Notes under the pieces: generated by a model
Told to the model about the DNA's origin: nothing
Database searches by the model: none
What the model saw: the letters and a program-made list of their open reading frames with translations, nothing else
In this document: piece by piece, positions 22,601 to 35,800 of the stretch
Layout: every line of letters begins with the position of its first letter
Numbering within the stretch: position 1 is the stretch's first letter
Translations under genes and position numbers: made by a program
Origin: Homalodisca vitripennis
Taxonomy: Eukaryota > Arthropoda > Insecta > Hemiptera > Cicadellidae
Direction of reading: 5' to 3'
DNA length: 64,000 nucleotides
Assembly (NCBI RefSeq): GCF_021130785.1
Contig: NC_060207.1
Coordinates: 197,978,001-198,042,000 of the forward strand

Positions 22601-23657
22601 AATTTTTAAACAGTAAATTTTTAATAATTTATTTCATTATTGTTTGATGCATTGAAATATATTAGTCCTAAACATTATATAGAACTCTTTCTTGTCAAGG
22701 GGCAACAGGAGTTTCATGCAAAATTTCAGTCTACTTATCATATCTTTCTCCAGATATCTTCTAACATGATACATTCAAATTTTTGTTCATTAATTCCAGT
22801 TTTGTATCAGAGTTTAAATAAAAAATATATGAAATCACCTAACGAATATTTAACTGCTGGAGTAGTTTGATATATGCTTTTATATGTCTCATGTTAAAAT
22901 GTCATATGAGTATTATTCAGTTTGTTCACAAATCGATTTATTCTGCTGTTTTCTCGTTGACTTCTATAAGACCAAAATAAATATATCTCTTAACGCTCAG
23001 CCAATTCTCATAGTATGACGTGCATCATCATTGATCTCATTGTTACAATTGCTGGTAGCAAAAATTTTAAAATCAATTGGTCTGTTCGTTTCCTAGATAG
23101 TGTGAGGAAAGACTACTAGTTAAACTAAAATGGTTTTCATATGGTTTCCTAACGCTTAGCTAACAATGGCCCAAGTGCTTAGTATTACGAGATAGTTTTC
23201 CTTAATTTATTGATTTTAGGGAAAGCCCTTTACCTGTAAACGGGCACCATACCACTCCGTTTACTATTTCTATTACTGGTAGTTTAGTTTACTATTTTCT
23301 TTCTTCTTATTGGTTGTCGATAAACTTCATATATTTTTGATTAATTATACCATGTATAATTTAAAGTATTTTTTATAAAATAATAAATTTATTATCAATA
23401 CTATGTGCATTCTTATCTATACCTGTATAAAAATGTAATACCTCAAACTGTATTTTTAGCTCTTAACCCGATATATATATTTCAAGTACATGTTTAGTAT
23501 TTAAAAACATGAGTTAAAAACTATTTATTTTTGGGAAATTACGGTTAAAAGAATATTGGAATGTTGGGATTGGCTTCTTTTCTGGTTCCACTTAGTGCAG
23601 TGTATGATCTGATACTATCACAAACTTCATAATATTTTATATTATATAATATTATAA

Positions 23658-23800
23658 CGGCCTGTCCGGCCGTTGGTGTGGTTCGGAAGTCACCTTTAAG
23701 CCGTTGGTCCTCAGGTTAAGTGTTATTGAGGGCTTCTTAGCACTAACTTCGCCTGATAAAATAAGACATCTTTACTTTTTATATTTTGGAGTAAAATTTC
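23658..23800 (+). repeat. Putative tRNA-derived SINE, type 2
   Basis: Starts ggcctgtccggccgttggtg, a GC-rich head in AT-rich surroundings with degenerate box A and box B-like text (gtggttcggaagtc; ggttaagtgtt). It ends in a tail tcgcctgataaaataagaca followed by tctttacttttt. The tail recurs at 47683-47715. Confidence 0.5.
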
Positions 23801-25129
23801 ATCTGAAAAGATAAACAAAACCAACGGCGGAGACGTTTAAAACAAACACTTTTATAGTTTTTACATCACAGATAACTACCAAAGAGCTTTTCTGATTTTC
23901 TAGTGTAAAATATATAAGGAGGTGGAGCTTAACTTAACATTAGCATTGAATGTCCTTCACGTCATAGAACCGTTATGTATAAAAATGCATTGAAAATAAA
24001 CAACTCATATTTTATAAACTTTTTATTCTACAAGGGTATACAAAATTACTATTTACTACATTATATCTATAACGAATTTATTTACTAGTAGGTAAATATA
24101 TTAAATAATTTAGCTATTTAGGCAGTGTTAAATTTATGGTTTTACCATGTTAACAGTAATGGATTTCATAATTAAATTATTCAATGCGTACAATAATATT
24201 CTGTTTAGCATTTCTTACTACAGTTAAGCGTAAAATTCCCTAAGGGTAATGATTTGAAGATCATACACAATATTACGAAGCTTCAATTAAAACAAAACTC
24301 TGTCTTTAAGTAACTATAGAATATAAAGATTGGCTTTTGTTTTTGTAAATAGTGTTTTATATACCTAACATTTGAGATACAAACTTTTTCCAAAAGGTAA
24401 TATTGGTAAAAAATAATCTCCATAAAAAAGCGGTACTAACTGTTACTTTGATATACCACTAAAGGTTCTGCAAAGGGTTTATCTGAACATCCTATGTCGC
24501 ATAAAGCAAAATAATTGGACAGTTCTTTTAAATTTAATATAATTATTATTATCTACTTAATTTTAACCCGAATACATATTTAATGTAAATAATAAAAATA
24601 GAAATATCTTCCGTTTGTTTTTAAATCCAAGAAAGTCGATGGACTCAACATAAGATAAAAATTACAACTATTCCATATTTGAGTTGTTCATTATTTATAT
24701 TTGCCAACCTGTTACGTTTAACTGATGCATTAAGAATTGCTTGTTTTTATTAAGATTAAAAGAAAAATATAAGGTTTATATTATATATTACTCCTGACAA
24801 AGTTTCGGTGAGAATATTTATTTATATTGTTCATATCCTTAACTGTTGATGAAAATGAAGAGAGCTAAAGAGAAAAGTAAATATTTACCACATAACCATT
24901 AATTAATCTCACAAACTGAAAATGTCTAACTGGTAATGAAATAAGTTCAACAAAAGGGAACCATATAATTACTTAATATAGAGGTAGGTATACATAGTCT
25001 ATTCAACATACAACCTAACATTAGCTACTGTTAAATTGGGAATAAACATTTGTTTAAAATTATAAAAACACTTGAATATTCATAAAATGTTATAATATTA
25101 GATAATTTAAATAAACATTAAATCACAAA

Positions 25130-25380
25130 AGTACTTGCTCGAATTTCTAATTTGCCGGGTGAGTGCGCTACCACTACACCATTGAACCCGTACTTTTTAC
25201 TATTCAATTATTTTGTATTTGATAGTTTCTGTCACATATGTGTTTGAATAACAAACCTAACATATGATCGGATAAAATACATGTCTAACACCTTTTATTG
25301 ACATTCACTGCATGTGTGTAAGTAGCAATATTTATTGAAATTAAATTAGGCAATTGCCACTTCTACAAATTTATTTTATG
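25130..25380. repeat. SINE-like repeat, third copy
   Basis: The minus-oriented tRNA-like head (ttgccgggtgagtgcgctac, tacttgctcg) at about 25132-25190 is followed some 135 bp later by the tail aatatttattgaaattaaat...ggcaattgcca. The order head (minus) then tail (plus) is as in the 8.3-kb copy, but the second tRNA arm is not recognisable. Confidence 0.55.
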
Positions 25381-25785
25381 TATAATATTAAAAGAAATAA
25401 TAAGTACGTATGGAAATATTTTTGTTAGAAAACAGCTGTTCGAGAGTCTTGTTGCTCATATTAAACTTGAATGTGATTTATTCATTCATAAAGGGTAGGT
25501 TCACTGAATTATAAAACAATTATTAAAAGTCAATGTGTATATGTATCTGGTCTACCATATAAGTTTTATTTATTCAATACTGTTCTGAAATACCTAATAA
25601 ACCTATATGGTGCCCTATACTTTTTATTCCAACTCAGTGATGCTATAAACCTGATTGTGTTGTTGCTATCGTCATTAAATGTGTAAGTATAAACCATAAA
25701 TTTGCGTAAATATAAAATAAAAAATAATATAATCTACTAATTCAAAACTAACTATTACAAAAGACACAGACAAGACTAGGTATTA

Positions 25786-26013
25786 TTACAAAAATTGCAA
25801 TGTTCCTAATAGTATACCTGATTTAAAAAAAACAACATAATAAATAACAAAAAATGTAATAATAACTAAAAAAAGAGGGCAATTAATATCTAGCCAGTTT
25901 AAAATTACTGCACTAATTTGAATTACTATTGGTATTGATACCCACATGGTAACAAGATGTGCAATAGAAGGCTCAGAGCGGTTTCTAAATACCAAATAAG
26001 GATTATAGCACAA
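25786..26013 (-). other. Weak GPCR-like ORF
   Basis: A 75-codon open frame without an ATG start. It reads FRNRSEPSIAHLVTMWVSIP, then two long hydrophobic segments with a cysteine between them (LDINCPLF). The pattern resembles intracellular loop 2 through helix 5 of a class A amine receptor. An AAG acceptor-like site near 26018 and a GTATAC donor-like site at about 25805 could make it an exon, but no partner exons are seen. It could be a pseudogene piece or chance. Confidence 0.2.
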
Positions 26014-26612
26014 CGCTTTGAAAATGTTTTCTTATAGTAATTTTGAAAAGTTTTTTTTTTAAATACAACTTAAATTTTTTATTATAGTAGTTTTAATTTA
26101 TTTTCCTAAAACAAATTTTTTAAATATATACTTACTAATGAAAAATTTTAAAGCAGTTTGTATAAAAGGTATAACATTTATAAAGTAGCGTACAATAATA
26201 TTTTATACTCGTATATTATTAACACTATTTAAGACCAAAACTCCCTAATGGACTACTACACGTAGCTCACTTTAGAATTGATCATTTACATTCATAAATG
26301 TTTAAGGTTATATTATTGACTTATTAAATCATTAACTTAAGAAACACTTATATATTATAAGCCAGATTTAAAAAATAAAACACGTACATGTAACCTGAAC
26401 AAATAAACTACATTATAATTTGTACTAAGCTAACTAATACGTTTTAATAGCCTACGAACTGTGAGATTTTCAATTGCAAGTAGTTGTATAGAACTAAAAC
26501 ATACGACCGTAATATAACATACTATTTACAATATGAGTTCCTGATCAAGTGTTTCTTAAAAAATACTTAAATGGAATGAGTGAAGTCGATCAAACATTGA
26601 ATTCGAAATAGC

Positions 26613-26834
26613 TTAACTCAGTTTTGGAAGATTTCCGTTCATTTCCTTGCCCTGACAGACATTGGATGATTTCTTTGTTGGTTTAGAATAGGAATTGAAG
26701 TAGAAGTTCATGAAGAGCACCGTGAATATGACGCCCTGAAGGAAGGCATAGGCGTTATACGCTGTTTGAAGAGGAGGTACACTGCAAGATATCAGCAGTG
26801 CCATGAAGAACACCATCAGAACAAAAAACTGAAA
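26613..26834 (-). CDS. Elongase B exon 7 and stop
   Basis: 222 nt from a gctttcag acceptor to TAA at 26613. It encodes FQFFVLMVFFMALLISC, a helix and FMNFYFNSYSKPTKKSS, ending in a polar tail. Confidence 0.93.
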   Translation of the reverse strand, partial: FQFFVLMVFFMALLISCSVPPLQTAYNAYAFLQGVIFTVLFMNFYFNSYSKPTKKSSNVCQGKEMNGNLPKLS

Positions 26835-29800
26835 CTGAAAGCAGATAATTATTTATTGAACAACACTATTTCATAACTAAGGTATGTTACATGTCTTAAA
26901 TTCAATCATCCATGGTTTCCATGGTACACTGTTGCAATTGTAAATATACATGATATTGAAACGGTAACAATTATGAACATTTTACAGATTTAGGTATAGG
27001 CCTCATTTTGAAGTTTTATTAATATATTTGTTACATATGTTAAACTTTAAATTACTCGTACACAAAACGTTGGCTATCATACATGGAATTCCAAATCAAT
27101 CGAAGTAACATGAATTAAATAATAATAATAATGTTTGAATTTATATTTCACATATAAATGTGCTCCATAATATCATGGAATGAAAATTAGGAAATAGATG
27201 TTTCTAAAGCACTATAATTAAACGTGTTTTATTAAATTTTATGTAATTAAAATAACAATCTAATATTTGTATTTGATGGTGACGTATTTACTTTTATTTT
27301 TTATATATTCATAATAATGTATAATATACTATATAATAGAAATATAAATGTGTCTGCCCTATATTCGTGTGTGTATCACTGTCATCTTAAAACTACTATG
27401 CCGATTATAATGAAATTTCAAATGGACATTCTTAAGGTCCTTGGTTAGCATATAGGCTATCATTATTTCTAAAATTCATCCTGGCTACTATTCACTGGTT
27501 TCTAAAGTTTAACAGCATACACATATGATTAATTAACACAGCCTGTGAAGTGTAAGTAACTGTTCTGTGTAAAAATTGTTTTATTAAAGAATAACCATAT
27601 GTTTAATTAATTTTATTAATATTTTCAATAAGTTTACATTTATATTGTGAAAACATAGTGTAAGATTTGATAGACACAACTTAAATGCAACTTTTCTTAA
27701 ATCTGCAGATAAGAAATTTAAAGTTTATAAACCTTTAAGTAGCACTAGGCCTTGTGTGACTTTTCAATAATAACTCTCTCTTAAAGGTCACAGGAGCAGC
27801 AGATAGAAGCCAAAAGCAAATACAAATTTAAGGAAATATATTTTATTGAAATATATATAACATATTAAATAATGGATATTACTTATAAACTATGAATTCC
27901 CAACATTTCAAGAGATACAGATTATGGGTAAGATTAATAAACAATTTCGTATTCTTCAAATGATATAATCTAGTAAATAATGTACAACACGCGGCAATAT
28001 CATAAAATATTATGGCAATATCAATTACCACTGATTTTAACAGAGCGTGGCGTTTAGAATGTAAAAAAAACATGTTAGGCCTATAAATATAACCACATTT
28101 CAAGTGAAAAACTTAAAGAAATTAAAATACTTAAATACAACTAAACTTAATATTTAATAATAACATTTATTGTAATAATTTTTCTGTATAATTACTGTAA
28201 CATTTTGGTCTTTATATGATGTAGTATTTGACATTCGCGACGAAAAATTCAGCTAAATAAAATATTATAATACCGAGATTTTTAGAAGGGGTTAATTCAC
28301 ATTATTAAAACTATACACTATTTGCACTTTTGTGTCCGTACTATTTTGTAATATTTGTATCCAGCATGTAGAGTTTCAGTTTTTATCTGCAATTTTGGAC
28401 TTAACAGTTCCAAAAATACTGGTTTTGGAATCTAGAAAGTAAAAACGTTCGTAATATATGGGTTTCAGCTATGCCTTATCAGTGTAAGATATTTCAATAC
28501 TTAACCCTTTTATATGGGATTCTAGTTTTTTTTACTATAATCATTACTAGATATTTACTATTAAAACCTTTATACACAATATTCATGTACTAAGTGTAAT
28601 ATTTTCTACTTCAGTAATAATCAGACGAAATTCATATTAATTAGTTAGATAGGAATAGAATCATCAATACTTGTAAGCCAATATTACATGCATATTTTCG
28701 AAGATACTTTACTTTAAAACCCATCTTCAAGTATTATATCGTATATCTTACCAGTTGTAGCCATGTAATGTACTTTTTCCACCACAAATACTGTTGTACT
28801 CTAGGACCTAAAGCTGAGAGAAAGTAGTAACTGTACATTATAATGTGCACTGCAGAGTTCACTAGGCCAATCATAATCCCCTGTTCACCTGTAATGAAAT
28901 ATACAGTATTACATTTCTTCCGTAAACTTTTTATAGGATCACTTTATTTATTGCAAACTTGCTATTATTGGTATTATAAAATGCTTATTTCACTACAAAA
29001 TGTAGTCATTTTGTTTACATTATAATAGTGGTTATACAATGATCTTTGTTTACATTTATCATTGTTGTTATACAATTTTCTTTGTTTACAATTTATCTTT
29101 GTTTTTATACAATGTTCTTTGTTTACATTATCATTGTTGTTATACAATGTTCTTTGTTTACATTATCATTGTTGTTATACAATGTTATTTGTTTACAAGT
29201 TATCATTGTGGTATGGAAATTTGGAAGGATAGTAGGTTTCGGTTCTTTTAATTGACTTCTACTAACCATTACCATCCAGTAGATTTTAGTTTTGGATGAC
29301 GTGCCATGTTGCAACATGTGGTACATATACTGACGTTCTTCTGTCTATAACTTTCAATAGTGTGTGCATTATGTGTTGTTCAGTGGGTGGGATATTTCGC
29401 AGTGACATGGTTGGTGGTTAGTTTCACTACTTTAGTCCCCGATTCACATAACCAAATTGTTTTAATTATATAACATGCTCTTTTGTAAATAATTATTAAT
29501 GCTAATGTAGTCTGATAATGTGTACTATAAGTTATATCTTTTTATACCATTACATTTTAATAACTATTGTAATTAAATTTACAACTGTACCTTTACTAGA
29601 ATTATTCCTGCGTTACGGTTTAGTACATAAAGTCTTAAGGTGATTTTGGTCCATGATTACGACGATGAATCTTTTTTATTCTGTCTCATAAAAGTTTTAG
29701 CTTCCGTCATAGTTTTCAAGTAATTTTCCATTAGACTATTTGATTACATTAAAAGTCCGATAACATCACTATTTAAACCAAAATTATTATGCAGTGCGAG

Positions 29801-32800
29801 AATTTATGTGCAAAACTGACAGTTTTTAGATCCTTTTCCCTTAATAATATCAAGAATGATCTATATCTACAAGATAATCCACGAAAAGAAGACAACATTA
29901 TAAAGATAAACAAAAACTGAAAATTAAAACATAATCGAAGCAAAAATAACACTGAAATTAGGATTTAAATAAAATAAATATAAAAAGACGACCAGTAAAA
30001 GTATGAAATTGCTGGTTTAGAAATAATCTACTGAAGTAGGTTGAAGACAACATAATATACGGAGAGGATATTTTTTATAAACTGAACACATAATGACGAT
30101 CCATACACAAAATAAGCACATTAACCGTCAATTCAACATTGTCTTGAAGTTAGGCTACCTTGCTTAACTATAATATTAACAAATAACTGAGCTAATAAAA
30201 TTTTAAACACAAAACGAAATTAGGCTCTAGTGTTTAAACCTGAAGCCAGAAAAATACAGGTATCTCCCCTATACTTGCCCCACCTAAATATACTTCTCCT
30301 GCTTTTTGTTCCAGATCAAGCGATGACATATATTTTCTTCTTAGTTTTCCGTTTTACCTGATGTGTGGTTCTGTGAAGTGATATTGTGTGGGTTAATTTC
30401 CAACGTTCTGTGTTTTATGCTGTTTTTGTACCAGTCAAGTTTATACAAGATATTCATATTACTTAGGAGTTCCACACATAAAGAAGAGGGTAGGTTTAAA
30501 TCCTCGAAGAGGTATGTATTATTTATGTAACATATGACAATTTAAAATATCCAAAATTAAATTATCCTTACAAGATTGGCATGCAGAAAGTATTTGACAA
30601 ATTTTGCAGCATATGTATTGAGTGTATTACCTGTAAATCGTGAAGACTCCTAAAAGTCTTTGGATACGACTTTTAATGTTTTTATTGTCACATTTTAAAC
30701 ACGTAGTAATATGAATGTACACTAACAAAAAGTAATATGTATCAAAGTTTAAAAAATGGCAATGTGTTATTTCACATACAAAAGAAGAATTTATCTAGAG
30801 TATTTCTCTTAAATAAATTAACTATATAATTACCTCTGACATATTTCATGTACAGCCACACAATAAGAACCATGTGCGTATGGTGGTATAAATGCAAAAA
30901 CGATATATGGGTCTGCTTCTTCCTAAGCACGAAAAATACCTAAAACACACATAGAACTTTCAATTAGGAATTGTGTTTCTGTAAATTATTAATTGAATTT
31001 ACACACATACTTATGTGACGTCTAAATATTTTTGATAACATACCTTTAAGTGCCCTACATTATTTGAGTATACAAGACGTGTACATGTATAGTTTATGCC
31101 TCCCTTTAATTTAGTTGGCGGGTGTTAAGTGACATTTTTCGTTGGAGTTCGCACAAGTGCCACAACTGACCAAAGCGAAACTTACATTTTTATTTGTGGA
31201 TTATACCACTGACATAAGAGTATTCATACTCCTCAGTGCCATCTTAGTACCATTATTAATTGGTATAATTTGAGATAATAATATCAATAATCTTAAGTAT
31301 TTTACAATCCAAAAGGCAAAACTCTTTTTTGAAGTAGATATCTTACTAGTGATTTCCAAGATCACACATGGTGGATATTAAAAAACACATTAGTGTCTTT
31401 AGTTTATTAAAATAAATATATACAAAGTTTTAGAGAGGAATTCATGATATTATTTGAGTTTTAGTTTCGATAATTTTTTTAGAGGTTCAATGTCAGACTA
31501 TTGAAAAGGTTAAAATATAAAATAGTACAACTTATTAAAAGATTCTATTAGTCCTAACTTAGACGTAATAAACTATAATTCATCACCGTCAGATAAAAAG
31601 GCTGCAAATTTGTCGCTGTAAGGGTCTATTTAGGATTAGCTGACTGTAATTTAACATTTTTTTCATTTTTTTGGATGTGTTTTGAAATTCTAGATATCAA
31701 ATGTTAAGGTGACAAATTGAGCACAAAAGAAGAATTACACTAACAGTTAAATTATAAGAAAGATCCTCATAACATTTAAATAGCAATACTAAACATAAGA
31801 AAAACCCAATAAAAAAATTAAAATATTAAATACAGGATTCTAGTTCAGTGTTAAAACTGTATTATATAAATTTAACATCTTTTTAAATAGTGCACATTTA
31901 GTGGTTTAATATTTATTTAAAGGTCAATGAACACTGATGATGGTTGAATACCGAAACACCTGTACGAGTGTTGCAATAAAAATAATTAAAATGGGTTTTT
32001 AGTTGTCTGTTCATTATACTAATATAAAGCCTATTAATGTAGACATAATAAAATATATAAATATGTACAAATAAAAGTATTTACTATTCTATTATTGGTT
32101 TGTTACTCATTTATCGTGAAAGAGATATAAATGGAAACCGCTTTATTGTACGGACTACCACAGGTAGAATATATTATATTAAAACCTAATCAGTGAGATT
32201 TATTCCCAGCCCCTCCGCCCTTATTTTGTATTATTGAACCATTTAACCAGAAATTTTCAACAAACTGTATGTTTCCTAAATAGATGGCATAGTATTTAAA
32301 TATCGCATTTACGTTAACTAATAAAAATAAAACTAATTATTATATGCGTAGTATATATTTGAATTTGCCGTTATTAGGATGTAATATCTATGTATTAAGT
32401 GTTATCTAAATTTAGTTATCTTAATTTACTTACGGTATCAATAAGGTCAGCCACTTTTGACATCAACCATACCCATGTTACTTTAAATGCCTGCAATATA
32501 ATAAACACATTAGAATAAAATGTTATGTTTGCAAACACACATTTAAACAAACACAACTATAATATATAAAGATAAAATTATCTTTTAAAGCATTTTTGTT
32601 TAATATTCCGCTTTTTACTGTTATTCTAATACTATCTAAACACTTTTTAACAATAATTTCAAACCAACCGGAAAAAAAACTATTTATTTACTCTTAGTAT
32701 GTAGTTTATAAAGAACCTATAGTAAATGAGTAATCGCCTGCCTTTTTGTAGTTCTTAGTATCCTTTGTACTCCTATTTTCGCCGTTCCCATTGTGAAGCT

Positions 32801-35800
32801 GCCTCTGTGAGGTATTACGGCACATAATAGGGTGAGAATCAGTACAATTCGAGGAGAGTATTAATGTTCAAAGTGCTTTGGTCACACTTAGGATTCTTCA
32901 AACTCTAAGTCTTTTGCCTCGTGTATATCAGCTCTACTAAAAGCGTTCTATTTCGATTATATATTCTAAAAGGGCGGGTAACTTGTGATCATATTTCTGG
33001 TTGGTTTAATTATTTTATCAGTAGTAAAGTTACACATTCGCTAAACGTGTCACGTGGTATTTTAAAACCAAGCGCCACAAATTATACTTACAAATTGCCT
33101 CAATACTATATTTCTACTAGGAGATCGGGGATGACAGGATTCTTCCATCATGTACTTCATGAAGTGCGACTCACGGAGGAACTGGAAAAATAATCGATGT
33201 GTATTGTCTATCGTAATTATGTAAATACAGTATTACTCATAAATCAACGAATGTTAAGTAATACGATACTTGCTATTGTTCTTGAATTTTAGAAAGAAAA
33301 TAGTAGGAATATCAACAGGCAGTAACATTCAAATTAAAGCGAACAATAATGGTTATTACTAATATTTATTCTACTCACCTAAGAAACTTGTCCACATATA
33401 TTACTTAGTTATCTTAAAAAATCAATGTCACGATATAAATGTCTTATAAATGCTACGGTTGTCTTATTAACTTTATTACTACAGTTTAAATTAGTAATAT
33501 AGAACAAAGTATTCATTTTCTAAGGAATTAATTGTCAGCGCTTATAAATACAATACAAATTTTACTTGGAAATTCGTTAATTTATGAATTGATAAAATTG
33601 ATTTGATTTGATAAAATTACCCTGTTAGTTTATAATTTTCTTTATTGTCACAAAAATGCAGTTACTGATGAAGGAAATATTGAGAATTCCCTTTAGTTTG
33701 CTATACAAGTAGGAGGTTACCAAACATACTGTACATCACTACTTAACTGTTAAAATATATTATATATATTAAATATATATATTAATATTAAATTGAATTA
33801 AATAGTACATCAGTTAGTAGTAGCAATTTGCTAGTAAATATAGTTCATCTCATAATTTTTTAACTATATTATTTCATACAATTAGTCGATTATAACGAAT
33901 AAAACTTCTTGAACTAGATCTGCAAAGTACGTATACGTCATTCATCTTCTCATTCACAAAGCGTTTAGGAAATAAAATATTTAGAATCCTTATTCGCTTA
34001 GCGTTTGTAATGCCTACCATTCGAGCGACTGAAAATGTTTATTTCTGTCTGTCTGTCCGCACGATATCTTGAAAGTGATCTATATAATTGAAAATTTCTT
34101 TTTTTTAACAAGCAAAAAAGTGAGTTTGATGCTATTCCATATAAAAACACGGAATTTGCCTCAGCGCCATTAAAGCCTGTTAGTCACGACAGTGACTAAA
34201 CTTTTCTTGTTGTGTTATTGTCTGTCTGTATATCTGTCTACAGAACATTTCTAGAGTGAAATTAAATGTAGACTTGAAAATATGCATGCAACTTCAAAAG
34301 AGCCTGTTACGTGATAAGTGTTTAGACACATTCATACCTTGTCCATAGGTATTTTTATAGTCTAATCTAGAGTTCTATTCTAAACAAGGCAGGATTCACG
34401 TCCATGAGAAATTATAAAAACATTTAGTAAAACATATATATTTTTGTTCTAGTCAATAAATAATGGTAATGGTGGTAAAATGGATACATTTGTACCGTTA
34501 CATCCCATAAATTTAACGTTTTATTTATACAAATAATAACACTCCTAACCCACTTTGTTAAAAACAACAAAAACACTACTTGGACTGAAATTTCGATACA
34601 CAAAATGGAGGCGCAGCTTTAAAACATTCAGTTCCTACTTTTTATTGTAACTCGTCTTAATATTAATATTATACCGTGAGTTTGTTTTACTTCAAATAAT
34701 ATAAATTAATTCGTGCAACTTCAGATTGTGTGATCATTGAATGAGCTGTTGAAAGTACAGTCAAAGTGATAATGAGTAAATATTTGAATAGGTAGTTATT
34801 CAATTAATACTAATGAGATGGACGGGCATTTATTGATTCACTATTACGTTGGTTTTTCTGGAACAGATATCTATTACAACATCTGATTCTTAGTCAGTTT
34901 AAGCATTTTGTGAAACTTTATCACTTTTTATCGATTTATTTATTTTCCATTAGGATTAACTGATTAAAGTAAGGTGATGTAGAAATTAATTTTACACGTT
35001 TTTAGTCTTCAAAATGTGGTGTTAGAAAATGTATTAGTCGATTGATTACAATTCAATAATGTATCTGCGTTATGCCCCGTTGTACTTTAAACGAGGTTTT
35101 AACATTTTCAAATTACGGTAATGTATGCTTCTGACTTAAATATCCATTGATGGTATGAGTAAACGAGATAACTGCCGTAATTTTCACCAGATTTTAGACC
35201 AGAATTAACATTGGTTTACTAACATAAAACTATGTTAAAGTAGTTTTGAAGGTTTCTCATCTTTTCCAAAATTTCAGTTTGTTTTACACTGCGTAAGAAT
35301 ATTCTTATTCACAATGTTCTGGTGTATGGATAATTAGTTTAACTGTTTGGTTATGGCGTGCATTATAATGTCTACAACATACTTCTGTTTTTATATGGTA
35401 ATGAATATAAATAAAATATATAAAAACAACATATATTTGTGCTTGCAGCAGTTTGGATACCTATTAAGTAATTAGTACAGAGAGCTTCCAAATTTGGGCA
35501 ACTTTATTATAACATATCAACCATAGAACTTTCTTATGCCATTACATTTTTATATACTATCATTGAAAACCAAATGCACCGCTAGTGTGATGCATAAATA
35601 TACTATACATAAATGGGTTTTTTTAAGTCCCAGAAAGGATATGTATTAAGTTTATTTATTCCAAAACGACTCACAACTTAAAATCCAAGCAACGGTTTCG
35701 AAATTGAAAATAAATTTTTAATGTTAAATTTCATTTAATACTGAAAATATCTTCAAGTAATACTCTTATAATTTATGTATTATATTAGTAAGATGGAACT

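Larger units (their letters stand above)
19662..26612. other. Intergenic region between elongase A and elongase B
   Basis: About 7 kb of AT-rich DNA. It contains two SINE-like repeats (23658-23800 and 25130-25380) and one weak receptor-like ORF (25786-26013). I see no convincing gene. The promoter of gene A must lie at its left end, but I recognise no clear core promoter. Confidence 0.6.

Noticed and set aside
29039..29255. Overlapping Phe/Val/Ile-rich plus-strand frames
   Set aside because: Translation of the 35-bp minisatellite.
32921..33193. 90-codon plus-strand frame
   Set aside because: Antisense to elongase B exon 3 and without recognised motifs.
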